Shown here piece by piece: positions 19,451-28,125 of a DNA stretch of 64,000 bases (positions are counted from its first letter, which is position 1; each line of letters starts with the position of its first letter). The translations under genes were made by a program, and so were the position numbers. Origin of the DNA: Devosia sp. FKR38 (GTDB taxonomy: Bacteria; Pseudomonadota; Alphaproteobacteria; Rhizobiales; Devosiaceae); the NCBI RefSeq assembly GCF_005222805.1, contig NZ_STGC01000002.1, positions 199,836 to 263,835 on the forward strand, in the 5' to 3' direction. The notes beneath the pieces are model-generated. The model was not told the origin of the DNA. It saw only the letters and a program-made list of their open reading frames with translations, and did no database searches.

Positions 19451-20505
19451 AGTCTCTCCTCCCGGACGATAGTCTTGGGGCTTCGTGCCGAGCCCCTGAG
19501 TATGATGTTGGCGTCGATGCGCAGGGTGCGCCGTCCGGACTGCGGTCCGGCCTCCAGGCGCTCCAGCAATACAGTTGCGATAGAGTCCGCCAGCTGGTCG
19601 ATGGACTGTCCGACGGCGGTAATGCCGGTGCGGTGCACGGCAAAGGCCGGCACATCGTCGAAGCTGACCAGGGACAGGTCATTGGGCACGTCCAGGTCGT
19701 GTTCGCGCAGCCAGCGCAGGGCGCCGATCGTCATGTTGTAGTTGGCGCTGAACACGGCCGTGGGCGGCTCGGCGAGTGCCATGAGGTCGCGAATGGCGGC
19801 GTGGCCACCTTCCTCGCTCCAGTAACCGGAGGTGACATAGGCGTCGGGCATGGCCAGACCATGCCGCTCCATGGCGTCAGTATAGCCCTGCAGGCGCTCC
19901 TGACCGGCGGAATTGTCCTCACTACCGTGAATGGTGGCAATGCGGGTGTGACCCAGGTCGATCAGATGGTTGACCATCCGCTCACTGGCCTTGCGATTGT
20001 TGGAGAAGACGCGGTCCGCCGATAGGCCGGGCACGTCATTGTCGTAGAGCACGACGGTCAGGCCATCCTCAATATAGCGCTCCAGGGCGGGTTGGGCCTG
20101 GATGACGCCGTCCATCACCACCGCATCGACCCGGTGAGAGGCAAAGAACTCCAGCCCTTCCTCAATGGAGCGGGCCTCCATGTCGTGAGAATAGCAGAGC
20201 ACGGCGCGACCTGTGCGGCGCATGCGGCGTGTCAGCTGGTCGAGCAGGCCCGAATGGAACTCGCTCAGCGCCGGCACCATGAAGCCAACGATATGGGTGG
20301 TCTGCCGCTTCATCGACACCGCAACCATGTTGCGGCGATAGCCCAGTTCGCTGATGGCCTTTTCGATCGGGGCACGGTTGGACCCGCGCACGGGCAGGCC
20401 GTTGAGATAGCGCGAGACGGTACCGATGGCGACGCCCGCAGCCTCGGCCACCTCCACAATGGTGGGCTGTTTCTTTGCGCTTTTGTCCGCGTTTCTGCTG
20501 TGCAC
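19432..20505 (-). CDS. LacI-family transcriptional regulator (locus B)
   Basis: 357 residues from a GTG start at 20505. The HTH is TIVEVAEAAGVAIGTVSRYLNG. A ligand-binding core follows with VGFMVPALSEFHSGLLDQLTRR, VVLYDNDVPG, TAVFSANYNMTIGALRWL and LVSFDDVPAFAVHRTGITAV. An ATG at 20613, one base after the preceding stop, would add 36 Arg/Ala-rich residues before the HTH and cannot be excluded. It is encoded inside the operon. It is the best candidate for binding the AACGTTATCAT elements before the transporter and the GH29 gene. Confidence 0.85.
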   Translation of the reverse strand: MHSRNADKSAKKQPTIVEVAEAAGVAIGTVSRYLNGLPVRGSNRAPIEKAISELGYRRNMVAVSMKRQTTHIVGFMVPALSEFHSGLLDQLTRRMRRTGRAVLCYSHDMEARSIEEGLEFFASHRVDAVVMDGVIQAQPALERYIEDGLTVVLYDNDVPGLSADRVFSNNRKASERMVNHLIDLGHTRIATIHGSEDNSAGQERLQGYTDAMERHGLAMPDAYVTSGYWSEEGGHAAIRDLMALAEPPTAVFSANYNMTIGALRWLREHDLDVPNDLSLVSFDDVPAFAVHRTGITAVGQSIDQLADSIATVLLERLEAGPQSGRRTLRIDANIILRGSARSPKTIVREERLWPPSR

Positions 20506-20614
20506 CGTTCTTGTCCCAATCGCCCTTGCCGGCGCCCGACCGAAACCGGTGCGCCGTGCGTGTGTCAAACCAGCGGGCTCGTGGTACGCCACCGCGTGAT
20601 GGCGGACGGTCATG

Positions 20615-22633
20615 CTAGGCCTGCTCGAACACGATCGCTGCGTGAATGCGCAGCCGACCGAGCGTCACACCATAGGTTCCGTCCCCAAGGTCGCGGACGT
20701 CGAGGTCCTCGCCGGAAACCGCTTCATACGCCCGCTTTGGCGGCGAGGGTAGGCGCACCGAAGCGCTGACCGGGCCAATTGCCGGAATATCCTCGATCAT
20801 TTCCATCACGCGCGTGCTTTCGCCCTGCGGCACGGACTTGCCGCGCACCTGCGGCGGACCATAGAGCAGGTGCACGATGGTGCGGTTGCGCTCGGCCTGA
20901 TGGGTTACGGTCGCGCGGCCGGACGATGGCAGGTCGGTGGTCAGCATCGGCTTGGGCAGCAGGCGGTTGAGCAGGCCGCGGAAGACGTGCTTGTACAGCG
21001 GCTGGCCGACATTGTGGTAGATGGTGAACAGCGGATAGGCGATGTAGCCGATGCGACCCGCCAGGGTCACCGCCGCGCCGAGCGGGCTGGCATCGACATC
21101 GTCGGGCGCATGGGCGTGCGAAGAGAAATGCGCATAGGTGCGGTTGAAATAGGGCGGCACCACTTCGGCCAGCACCTGGGCGCCTTCGGCCACGATCTGC
21201 TGGGCTGTGCCATAGACCACAAAGGGTGAGGTGGTCATAGCCGGGTCGAGCGCCTTGGCCGCGCCGATATAGCTGGGCGTGAACCCCACCGTGCCGGTGC
21301 TGCGCACGCCGGTGTCGACGGCAAAGCGGCCATCGCTGCCCAGCATGGATGCGCCGGACAGGATCAGGCTGCCGCCATTGGCGACAAAACTCTTGAGCTG
21401 AGCCGCCGTGGTCGCATCGGCCGGGATGTCATCGGGCAGGATGATCACCTGATAGGGGCTGAAATCCGAGGTGCCGTCGATGACGTCATAGGGCACCTTG
21501 AGCTCAAGCAGCATCTGGGCCGCGCCATTGTCGGCAGCGCTGTTGCGGTCGCCGGCATGGTGGAAATATTCCGAGGACAGGATCGCCACCTGCGAATGCT
21601 GGCGCGCGCCGTCGAGGAAGGGCTCGAGCTTGGCAATGCGGGCATAGGCCGGCGCGATGGAGGCATAGGTGTCGGGGTTGATGGCGCCATTGGGATGGAG
21701 CTGGTCACCGACCAGGCATTTCGAGCCCAGCGCCGCCATCTGGGCGGCTTCGTATTCGAGCGCATCGGGATGCTTGAAGCCGCCGAACTCGCCCCAGGAG
21801 AGGTGGAACTTGCCGGTGTGGGCGAGGAAATCGAGCCCGAGCGTGGCCGCATAGCGGGCGCTGGACGGGAAATGATCATAGCCCCAGCCGCCGGTGGGCA
21901 GGCTTTCGAGCTCGAGATGGGTATAGGGGGCAAAGCGCTTGCGGCCCTGCTTATGGATATGGCCGCAGTTGTAGAAGATGCGCAGGCCGGGGAATTCGGC
22001 ATGCAGCGCCGCGGTCATTTCGGTGCGGAACACCTCATTGACCCATTCATCATTGGTCAGGCGATCCTCGGCCTTGGTGGGATCGAGGCCATGTTCGGCC
22101 ATGGACTCCAGGCACTGCTGGCAGACGCAGTCGGTGGCCAACACGATGTCAAAGAACAGGCCGGGCGTATCGTAGTTGCGCACCACTTCGCGGGCGTGTT
22201 CGAGCAGCTCGTCGCGATAGGCCTTGTGATTGAGGCACAGCGTGTGCCAGCCGGCCTGCAACTGGGCGGGGTCGAAGCGGCTCTTGCTGGCGGCGCGCAC
22301 GCGCCACTCCGGATGCAGGCGTGCATTGCGCTCGTCCCACTGCACCGAGATATAGATCGGGGCTTCGATATCGGCCGCCGAGAGGGCCTTGATCATGTCG
22401 CCCATCAGGTCGGGCCGCGCCAGATTGGGGTGCGGTGCGCCGACCTTGGAGGGGTAGTAGGACCAGCCGTGGTGGCACTTGGCGAAGATGGTGATGCTGT
22501 CAACATTGGCCGCCTTGAGCGTGCCGACGAACTGGTCGGGATCGAAGTCCGCACCGATGCCGGGGATATGCTCGGAGGTGTGGAAATCGAGATGGATCTG
22601 ACGGTAGCGGATCGGGTTATTGGTCACAGGCAT
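20615..22633 (-). CDS. GHL6 / GH42-like glycoside hydrolase with trimerisation-type domain (possible GH151 fucosidase)
   Basis: 672 residues, no signal peptide. The N-terminal barrel begins YRQIHLDFHTSEHIPGIG and SITIFAKCHHGWSYYPSKVG, as in hypothetical glycosyl hydrolase 6 proteins. GLFFDIVLATDCVCQQC and ELESLPTGGWGYDHFP lie at barrel strand ends. Residues about 370-560 (YQVIILPDDIPADATTAAQLKSFVANGGSLI) look like the beta-galactosidase trimerisation domain. The start at 22633 is backed by AAGGA and a 6-bp overlap with the permease gene. The domain order and a locus with GH95 and GH29 make a GH151-type alpha-L-fucosidase plausible, but a different exo-glycosidase is possible. Confidence 0.72.
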   Translation of the reverse strand: MPVTNNPIRYRQIHLDFHTSEHIPGIGADFDPDQFVGTLKAANVDSITIFAKCHHGWSYYPSKVGAPHPNLARPDLMGDMIKALSAADIEAPIYISVQWDERNARLHPEWRVRAASKSRFDPAQLQAGWHTLCLNHKAYRDELLEHAREVVRNYDTPGLFFDIVLATDCVCQQCLESMAEHGLDPTKAEDRLTNDEWVNEVFRTEMTAALHAEFPGLRIFYNCGHIHKQGRKRFAPYTHLELESLPTGGWGYDHFPSSARYAATLGLDFLAHTGKFHLSWGEFGGFKHPDALEYEAAQMAALGSKCLVGDQLHPNGAINPDTYASIAPAYARIAKLEPFLDGARQHSQVAILSSEYFHHAGDRNSAADNGAAQMLLELKVPYDVIDGTSDFSPYQVIILPDDIPADATTAAQLKSFVANGGSLILSGASMLGSDGRFAVDTGVRSTGTVGFTPSYIGAAKALDPAMTTSPFVVYGTAQQIVAEGAQVLAEVVPPYFNRTYAHFSSHAHAPDDVDASPLGAAVTLAGRIGYIAYPLFTIYHNVGQPLYKHVFRGLLNRLLPKPMLTTDLPSSGRATVTHQAERNRTIVHLLYGPPQVRGKSVPQGESTRVMEMIEDIPAIGPVSASVRLPSPPKRAYEAVSGEDLDVRDLGDGTYGVTLGRLRIHAAIVFEQA

Positions 22634-22637
22634 AGGG

Positions 22638-23459
22638 CTATTCCTTGGCACCGGTGCGGGTCTGGGACCCGGCGGCGAACTGTCGCTGGAAGATGAGGAA
22701 GACGAAGAGCGGGACGATGGTGGTGACGATGGCCGCCACGCTGCGCAGGTCCCAGTTGAGGTCATAGGTGCCCGACACGCGGGTCAGCAGCACCGGCAGC
22801 GGAATGGTGGTCCGCAGGTAGAGCATGGGCAGCAGCAGGCTGTTCCAGCACCACAGGAACTGCAAAATCCCCACCGCAAAGATGGCCGAGAGAGAATTGG
22901 GCAGCACCACGAACCAGAAAGTGGCCAAGGGGCCGCAGCCGTCGATCTTGCCGGCCTCGATCAGCTCCTTGGGAAAATCCTCCATGAAGTTTTTGACCAG
23001 GAAGATCGACCAGGCAAAGCTGAGGCCGACATAGGGGATCAGCACCGCCAGGATATTGTCGATCAGCCCGGTGTCGCGCCAGAGCTGGAACAGCGGGATG
23101 ACCACCACCTGCACCGGCAGCACGAAGGCATTGATGATGATGACCAGGATCGTGCGGCGGAACGGGAACTTGAGAAAGTGAAAGGCATAGGCCGCCGCAG
23201 GGGTCAGCAGCATGGTGGCGCCAGTGCCGATCAGGGTGATCCACAGCGTGGTCCAGAAGGCATTGGCGAGGGGATATTCATCCCAGACGCGCATCCAGGC
23301 ATCGAGGGTGAAGCGAATATTGTCCAGCCGCCACCAGCCCAGCGTCACGTCGGCCGGCGGGCGCACGGAGGTGACCACGATACCGATGATGGGGATGACC
23401 CAGATGCAGGCGATGATGCCCACCACCCAGACGATCCAGTTGGGAACGCGACCGATCAT
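22638..23459 (-). CDS. Sugar ABC transporter permease, MalG-like (locus B)
   Basis: 273 residues. The first membrane segment is WIVWVVGIIACIWVIPIIGIVV; the EAA coupling loop reads KELIEAGKIDGCGPLATFWFVVLPNSLSAI. The start at 23459 overlaps the previous permease stop as ATGA; the long upstream frame is spurious. It pairs with the MalF-like permease and is followed closely by the GHL6-type glycosidase gene. Confidence 0.92.
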   Translation of the reverse strand: MIGRVPNWIVWVVGIIACIWVIPIIGIVVTSVRPPADVTLGWWRLDNIRFTLDAWMRVWDEYPLANAFWTTLWITLIGTGATMLLTPAAAYAFHFLKFPFRRTILVIIINAFVLPVQVVVIPLFQLWRDTGLIDNILAVLIPYVGLSFAWSIFLVKNFMEDFPKELIEAGKIDGCGPLATFWFVVLPNSLSAIFAVGILQFLWCWNSLLLPMLYLRTTIPLPVLLTRVSGTYDLNWDLRSVAAIVTTIVPLFVFLIFQRQFAAGSQTRTGAKE

Positions 23460-24418
23460 TTGGCACCTGCCGTGCGCTGGATGATGGCGGGAATGGAGAT
23501 CACCATGACAGCCACCAGAAGGATCACCGTGGCAGCAGCGCCATAGCCAAGTTTGAACTGCGTCATGGACTCGCGATACATGAAGTAGCCCACGGTTTCG
23601 GTGGAGCGGACGGGGCCGCCACCGGTGAGCACATAGATGATGTCGAAGGCGCGCAGCGCGCCGAGCAGATTGATGAAGATGGCGACGCGCACGCCGGGCA
23701 TAGAGAGCGGCACCATGATGAAGCGCATGATGGCAAAGGGCTTGGCTCCGTCCATATAGGCGGCTTCCAGCACCGTCTTGGGAATGGCCTGCACGGCGGC
23801 AAAGCACAGCATCAGCGGCAGACCCACTCCGCTCCAGGACGCGGCAACTATGATCATCCACAGCGCGGTGTTGGGGTCACCCAGCCAGGGATGGGCGAAG
23901 CCGGGCGAGAACAGGCCGATGACCGAATTGAGCAGGCCCGCCTGGTCGGGGCGCAGCATGGAAATCCACATATAGCCGCTCACCGCTTCGGAAATGCCGA
24001 AGGCCGCAAAGATCATGACGCGGAAGGGCAGCGTGCGCTGCGGCGCAAAGGAACACAGCATGGCCAGGAACCAGCCCAGGCTCACCGTGATTGTGGTGGT
24101 GCCCAGGGTGAACATCAGCGTGGTCCACAGCGTGTTGCGGAAGGCCGGGTCGGTGAAAAGCTTGATATAATTGCCGGAGCCGATGAACTTCGGCTTGCCC
24201 AGGCCCTTGATGTCGAAAAAGCTCAGGCGGATGGTTTCGATCAGCGGATAGATCACCGTGATGGAAAACAGGATCAGCACTGGGATGATCAAAAGCCAGG
24301 CAGCCGGCGTCTCTCCAAGCCGCCTCCGGCGGACGGCAACCGGCTTGCGCCGGCCGCCGCCCACGGGGGAGGACAGTTGGGACGAGCGCGCCGCCGCGTC
24401 TGCAGCGGACATGCTCAT
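23456..24418 (-). CDS. Sugar ABC transporter permease, MalF-like (locus B)
   Basis: 320 residues. A basic tail (GGGRRKPVAVRRRRLGE) precedes the first helix (AAWLLIIPVLILFSITVIYPLI). IRLSFFDIKGLGKPKFIGSGNYIKLF is the periplasmic region and LEAAYMDGAKPFAIMRFIMVPLSMPG the EAA loop. TGGGPVRSTETVGYFMY precedes the last helix. The start shares a base with the stop of the binding-protein gene (TGATG), indicating coupled translation. Confidence 0.92.
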   Translation of the reverse strand: MSMSAADAAARSSQLSSPVGGGRRKPVAVRRRRLGETPAAWLLIIPVLILFSITVIYPLIETIRLSFFDIKGLGKPKFIGSGNYIKLFTDPAFRNTLWTTLMFTLGTTTITVSLGWFLAMLCSFAPQRTLPFRVMIFAAFGISEAVSGYMWISMLRPDQAGLLNSVIGLFSPGFAHPWLGDPNTALWMIIVAASWSGVGLPLMLCFAAVQAIPKTVLEAAYMDGAKPFAIMRFIMVPLSMPGVRVAIFINLLGALRAFDIIYVLTGGGPVRSTETVGYFMYRESMTQFKLGYGAAATVILLVAVMVISIPAIIQRTAGAK

Positions 24419-25710
24419 CAGTAGGATTCCGCAGCCTTGGCTTCGATGGCTGCGGTGACAGCATCGATATTGGCGTCGGACGGGTCCTGCAGGAACTTCT
24501 GCAGCTGGACACGGTATTCATCCACCAGATCGCCCGGCAGCAGATCGCCGAGAACAAACTGCACCTTGGAGGCAGCCACGGCAGCGGTTGCCTGCTGCTG
24601 CACCGGCCCGAGCAGGGCGGTATCAGCATTGGAGCTGGGCGAGGCATAGCCGTATTCAGCCAGGATCTTGGTGGCTTCGGGCGAGACGATATAGGTCAGG
24701 AAGGCATCTGCAGCCGCGGGGTTTTCGCCGTTCGAGGTGGCGAGCAATTCCTTGGCGTCAACGCTGGAGGTGTCGTCGTGGCCCAGGCCCAGCGCAGGGA
24801 ACTGGAACAGCGAATAATCGACGCCTTCGGTCAGGCCGTATTCACCCTTGGCGCGGGCGTTCATCCACATGCCGAGCAGCAGGAAGTTGCCGGTATTGGC
24901 CTTGAAGATCTGGTCGGCCGAGAGGTCCCAGTCGCCGGCGAACATCTGCTCGGGCGTGCCGCAGCAACCGGCATTGAGCAGCTCTGCGTATTTGCGCAGC
25001 GTGGTCTTGACCACATCGTCGGTCCAGGGGATCTCATGAGCCGCCAACTTGGCCGCCGCTTCGACACCGCCGGTGCGCAGCAGCAGCGATTCAAACCATT
25101 CGCCATGCGCCCAATACTTGCCTGGCATCGGAATGGGTGTGTCGTAGCCAGCCGCCTTGAGGGTCTTGATGGCAGCCAGGAATTCGTCCCAGGTCTTGGG
25201 CACTTCCACGCCCGCATCCTTGAGCTGGCTGGTCTTGTACCAGATGCCCGAACGGTCGCCATAGGTATAGGGCACGCCATAGCTCACGCCATCGCTAACG
25301 CCCAGATCACGCCAGGACTGGGTCAGCGTGGTGTCGAGACCGAGCGCGCTCCACTGGTCATCGAGGCCGCGCAGGATGCCGGCATCGGCCAGTTCCTTGC
25401 GGAAGGCGGGCCAGGTATTGATGATGATGTCGACCTTTTCGCCACCCAGGATGGCGGTGCGGATGCCGCCACGGGCATCGCCCTGAGCGGTGATGGCCAG
25501 TTCGCGCACGGTGACGCCGGGATGCTGGGCGACGAAATCGGCTTCCAGCTTCTTCCACATTTCGGCGTCAACACCACCCTGCCACTGCAGGATCGCCAGT
25601 TCGCCACTGATGTCCTGCGCGATGGCAGCACCACCCATGACCAGCATCGCCGCAGCGGCAATGCCAGACAGCAGGGCACGGCGTCCAAGGACGCCCTTGA
25701 ATTTGATCAT
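24418..25710 (-). CDS. Extracellular sugar-binding protein (locus B)
   Basis: 430 residues with a signal peptide (GRRALLSGIAAAAMLVMGGAAIAQ). The family-1 binding fold shows LAILQWQGGVDAEMWKKLEADF, IIINTWPAFRKELADAGILRG, GIWYKTSQLKDAGVEVPKTWDEFL and FAGDWDLSADQIF. AGGAGG precedes the ATG. It is the first gene of locus B, headed by a promoter/operator shared with the GH29 fucosidase gene. The ligand is probably a fucosylated saccharide or fucose derivative, inferred from the enzymes encoded with it. Confidence 0.92.
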   Translation of the reverse strand: MIKFKGVLGRRALLSGIAAAAMLVMGGAAIAQDISGELAILQWQGGVDAEMWKKLEADFVAQHPGVTVRELAITAQGDARGGIRTAILGGEKVDIIINTWPAFRKELADAGILRGLDDQWSALGLDTTLTQSWRDLGVSDGVSYGVPYTYGDRSGIWYKTSQLKDAGVEVPKTWDEFLAAIKTLKAAGYDTPIPMPGKYWAHGEWFESLLLRTGGVEAAAKLAAHEIPWTDDVVKTTLRKYAELLNAGCCGTPEQMFAGDWDLSADQIFKANTGNFLLLGMWMNARAKGEYGLTEGVDYSLFQFPALGLGHDDTSSVDAKELLATSNGENPAAADAFLTYIVSPEATKILAEYGYASPSSNADTALLGPVQQQATAAVAASKVQFVLGDLLPGDLVDEYRVQLQKFLQDPSDANIDAVTAAIEAKAAESY

Positions 25711-25766
25711 TGCTTTCTCCTCCTCTTGACCCGGCGCTTGTCGGCCGTCATCGTCAAGTATGTCGT

Positions 25767-25795
25767 AACGTTATCATCTAGATTGGGAATGACAA
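25767..25795 (-). promoter_or_regulatory. Promoter/operator of the locus B transporter operon
   Basis: On the plus strand the element AACGTTATCATCTAGA (25767-25782) differs by one base from the one at 27927-27942. In both places a -35-like box (minus strand TTGTCA at 25795-25790, TTGCCA at 27955-27950) lies the same 7 bp beyond it, giving TTGNCA-N17-AACGTT on the minus strand. The core TGATAACGTT resembles LacI-family operators. Confidence 0.6.
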
Positions 25796-26192
25796 TAGGG
25801 AAGCTGCCAGATTCCGATGTCCCGGCGCCCCTGGACGCCGCTATTGCGGCGCGTGTCGGAGATTGTGGAACACCAGCGCTTTGCCTGCTTGTGCGCGGAT
25901 GGCCAGCGCTTGGACCTGCGACTGGGGAGCCCGCGCGGGCGGCAATATCTGGGTATCGACCCCGCCGAAGAGGGTCGCATCGCCAGCGTGGCCGAGGCCG
26001 CCCGCAGGGCGAGCATGAGTGGTTTTGGCGATGAAATGGGTGGTCCGCTATTTCGAGGCTAGCTGGGGCCCGGTGATGGCCGGGCTCGGCGCCAGCGGCA
26101 CCGATGGCGTTGGCCAGGTCGTCGACCATGGCGCCTATGCCGCGCGAATGACTGCCCTGCTCGAGAGCTGACTGCCGGGCAGGGCCAGCGAG
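25796..26192. other. Gap with a possible degraded gene
   Basis: About 400 bp between the locus B transporter and the GH29 gene hold no complete gene. A plus-strand frame 26031-26171 (46 codons, starting MKWVVRYFEASWG and ending ARMTALLES) and an adjoining frame ending about 26062 read like pieces of one protein broken by a frameshift. No family is recognised. A weak hairpin GCCCTGC/GCAGGGC (26154-26185) near the end of the GH29 gene could act as its terminator. Confidence 0.25.
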
Positions 26193-27803
26193 TTAATCCA
26201 CCAGACCCTTGCCGATCAGGCGGAGGGCGATGCCGAAGTCGTGGCTGGCGCCCTCGGGCACGCTGACATGCAGGCCCTGGGCATCGCGGGTGAACTCGAG
26301 GGGTGCAGTGTGTCCGACGACCTCGACACGTTCGACACTACCCTGGCCCAGATTGGTGCCCTCGGCCATGGACTGGATGGTCAGCCGACCGGACTGAGGC
26401 CCCAGCGTGATGGCATGCAGCGCCTCGGCCTTGGTGGTGAAGCGGATATCCCCGGCGGTGAAGGGCTTTGCGGCCGCCTCGCCGAACTGGCCGGACTGCA
26501 CCTGGGTGGGGCCTTCGCCCGCCACGCGCCAGGGCCGGCTGGCAAAGATGGCGTCGCCGAAGCGGGCATTCCAGGCGCCGACATCTTCTAGAATCTGCCG
26601 CTCCTGGCTGTCCAGCGTACCATCGCCGCGGAGCGGAATGGACAGCAGCAGATTGCCATTCTTGGCCACCACATCGCACAGGCGATGGACCACGGCAGCC
26701 GCGCTCATATAGGCCTTGTGGTCAAAAATCTCGCGCTTGTAGTGCCACTCCCCGATGCAGGTGTCGGTCTGCCAGGGATGGGGTTCGATCTCGGCGCGAT
26801 AGCCGCGTTCGACATCTTCGACCAAGGCGCCGAAGCGTTCTGGCGGCAGTTCCTTGGTGTTGAGCACGGCTTCCATCTTGCCGCCGTGCCATTGCAGCGA
26901 GGCATTGTAGAAATGCGCGGCGATGTCGAGCCCGGCCTGGCCCAGGGGCAGGTCGAAATTGTCGAAATACAGCAGGTCCGGCTTGTAACTGTCGATCAGG
27001 TCCTTGCAGCGGCGGAACCAGTTGCGCACGAAGATCGGGTTGGTCAGCGGCGGCGCTTCGTCCCAGACGCGGTCATGTGCCTCGTGCCAGGCCCAGGCCT
27101 CGTCCGCGCTGGTCAAGCCATCGGGCATGGGCATGGTTGCGCCGCCATAGAGCTCCTGCGGATCGAGCCCGTCCCAGTATTTGCCGGCCCCGTCGTGGCG
27201 GGTCAGCTTCCAGGCATCATAGCGCTCGCCGGCGCGCGGCCCCTCGGGGTCATAGCCATAGGCCGTCTGGTACCAGTGCCAGACGTGAGCGGCGTGGTTG
27301 GTGACGCCGAACTTGAGGCCGCGGGCCCGCGCCTTCTGCGCCCAGATGCCGACGATATCCTTGCCGGGCCCCACGCGCGTGGCGTTCCAGTCGTGCCAGC
27401 GGGAGGCGTAATTGTCGAAATTGTCGTGGTGGTTGGCCATGGCGACGAAATACTTGGCCCCGGCCCGCTGATAGAGATCGAGCAGCTCGTCGGGGTTCCA
27501 GTTCTCGGCCTTCCACTGGCCGATGACGTCGATAAAGCCGGTGTCGGCTGGATGGCCATAGCGTGCCAGGTGCTGGTCATATTGCCTGTGGCCCTGGACA
27601 TACATATGCCTTGCATACCAGTCGCCAGCCTCGGGCTGGCATTGCGGCCCCCAATGCGCCCACAGGCCGAACTTGGCGTCGCGGAACCAATCCGGCGCCT
27701 TGTACTGGGCGATCAGGCTATCCCAGGTGGGCTGGAACGGTCCCTCGGCGATTGGATCGGTTGCGTCGCGATAGGGGTTCGGGCGGCGGCCGGCTGCTGT
27801 CAT
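26193..27803 (-). CDS. Glycoside hydrolase family 29 alpha-L-fucosidase
   Basis: 536 residues, no signal peptide. The GH29 barrel is evident: WFRDAKFGLWAHWGPQ, KYFVAMANHHDNFDNYAS (tandem His), LKFGVTNHAAHVW, and PDLLYFDNFDLPLGQ, whose Asp is at the nucleophile position. IGEWHYKREI and KNGNLLLSIPLRGDGTLD are also family segments. A C-terminal beta domain follows. It releases L-fucose from alpha-fucosides in the cytoplasm. Start at 27803 is chosen for GGAC about 7 nt upstream; ATG 27809 is equally in frame. It is a single-gene unit with the same promoter element as the transporter operon. Confidence 0.9.
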   Translation of the reverse strand: MTAAGRRPNPYRDATDPIAEGPFQPTWDSLIAQYKAPDWFRDAKFGLWAHWGPQCQPEAGDWYARHMYVQGHRQYDQHLARYGHPADTGFIDVIGQWKAENWNPDELLDLYQRAGAKYFVAMANHHDNFDNYASRWHDWNATRVGPGKDIVGIWAQKARARGLKFGVTNHAAHVWHWYQTAYGYDPEGPRAGERYDAWKLTRHDGAGKYWDGLDPQELYGGATMPMPDGLTSADEAWAWHEAHDRVWDEAPPLTNPIFVRNWFRRCKDLIDSYKPDLLYFDNFDLPLGQAGLDIAAHFYNASLQWHGGKMEAVLNTKELPPERFGALVEDVERGYRAEIEPHPWQTDTCIGEWHYKREIFDHKAYMSAAAVVHRLCDVVAKNGNLLLSIPLRGDGTLDSQERQILEDVGAWNARFGDAIFASRPWRVAGEGPTQVQSGQFGEAAAKPFTAGDIRFTTKAEALHAITLGPQSGRLTIQSMAEGTNLGQGSVERVEVVGHTAPLEFTRDAQGLHVSVPEGASHDFGIALRLIGKGLVD

Positions 27804-27926
27804 CGTCATGTCCAATGTGAGAACCGCCGACCAGACCGGCCCGACGGCGAAAATGCCAATCAGGCCCTGCCCGGCCGGATCGCCTGATCCGCCGTCAGCA
27901 GGCCCAATGGCACACAATTAGAATGA

Positions 27927-27955
27927 AACGTTATCATATAGACTGCGGCTGGCAA
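27927..27955 (-). promoter_or_regulatory. Promoter/operator of the GH29 fucosidase gene
   Basis: AACGTTATCATATAGA at 27927-27942 on the plus strand matches 15 of 16 bases of the element before the transporter operon. The -35-like TTGCCA lies at 27955-27950 on the minus strand. The 27804-28125 stretch otherwise contains only this site and the terminator at 28063-28095. Confidence 0.6.
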
Positions 27956-28062
27956 GATGGCTGTGCCGCCCAGGCGTGGCCGTCTGGGGGCATTGGGCGG
28001 AGCACAGAGCTTGCCCAGCGGGCGATGGCGCATCCCAGGCCGCTGCCGCCAACACTACAGCC

Positions 28063-28095
28063 GCAGCGCTATCGGGGTTTTCCCGACTGCGCTGC
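28063..28095 (-). terminator. Terminator hairpin after the 175-residue secreted protein gene
   Basis: Outer arms GCAGCGC (28063-28069) and GCGCTGC (28089-28095) with inner arms TCGGG (28072-28076) and CCCGA (28082-28086) form a two-tier stem, 30 bp beyond the stop of the minus-strand gene. No clear U-tail on that strand. Confidence 0.5.
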
Positions 28096-28125
28096 GTGCT
28101 GATCAGAGACCGTCGTATCAACCGA

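Noticed and set aside
22638-23861. Extended 407-residue form of the locus B MalG-like permease
   Set aside because: The first 134 residues are the out-of-frame reading of the upstream permease gene; the true start is the ATGA overlap at 23459.
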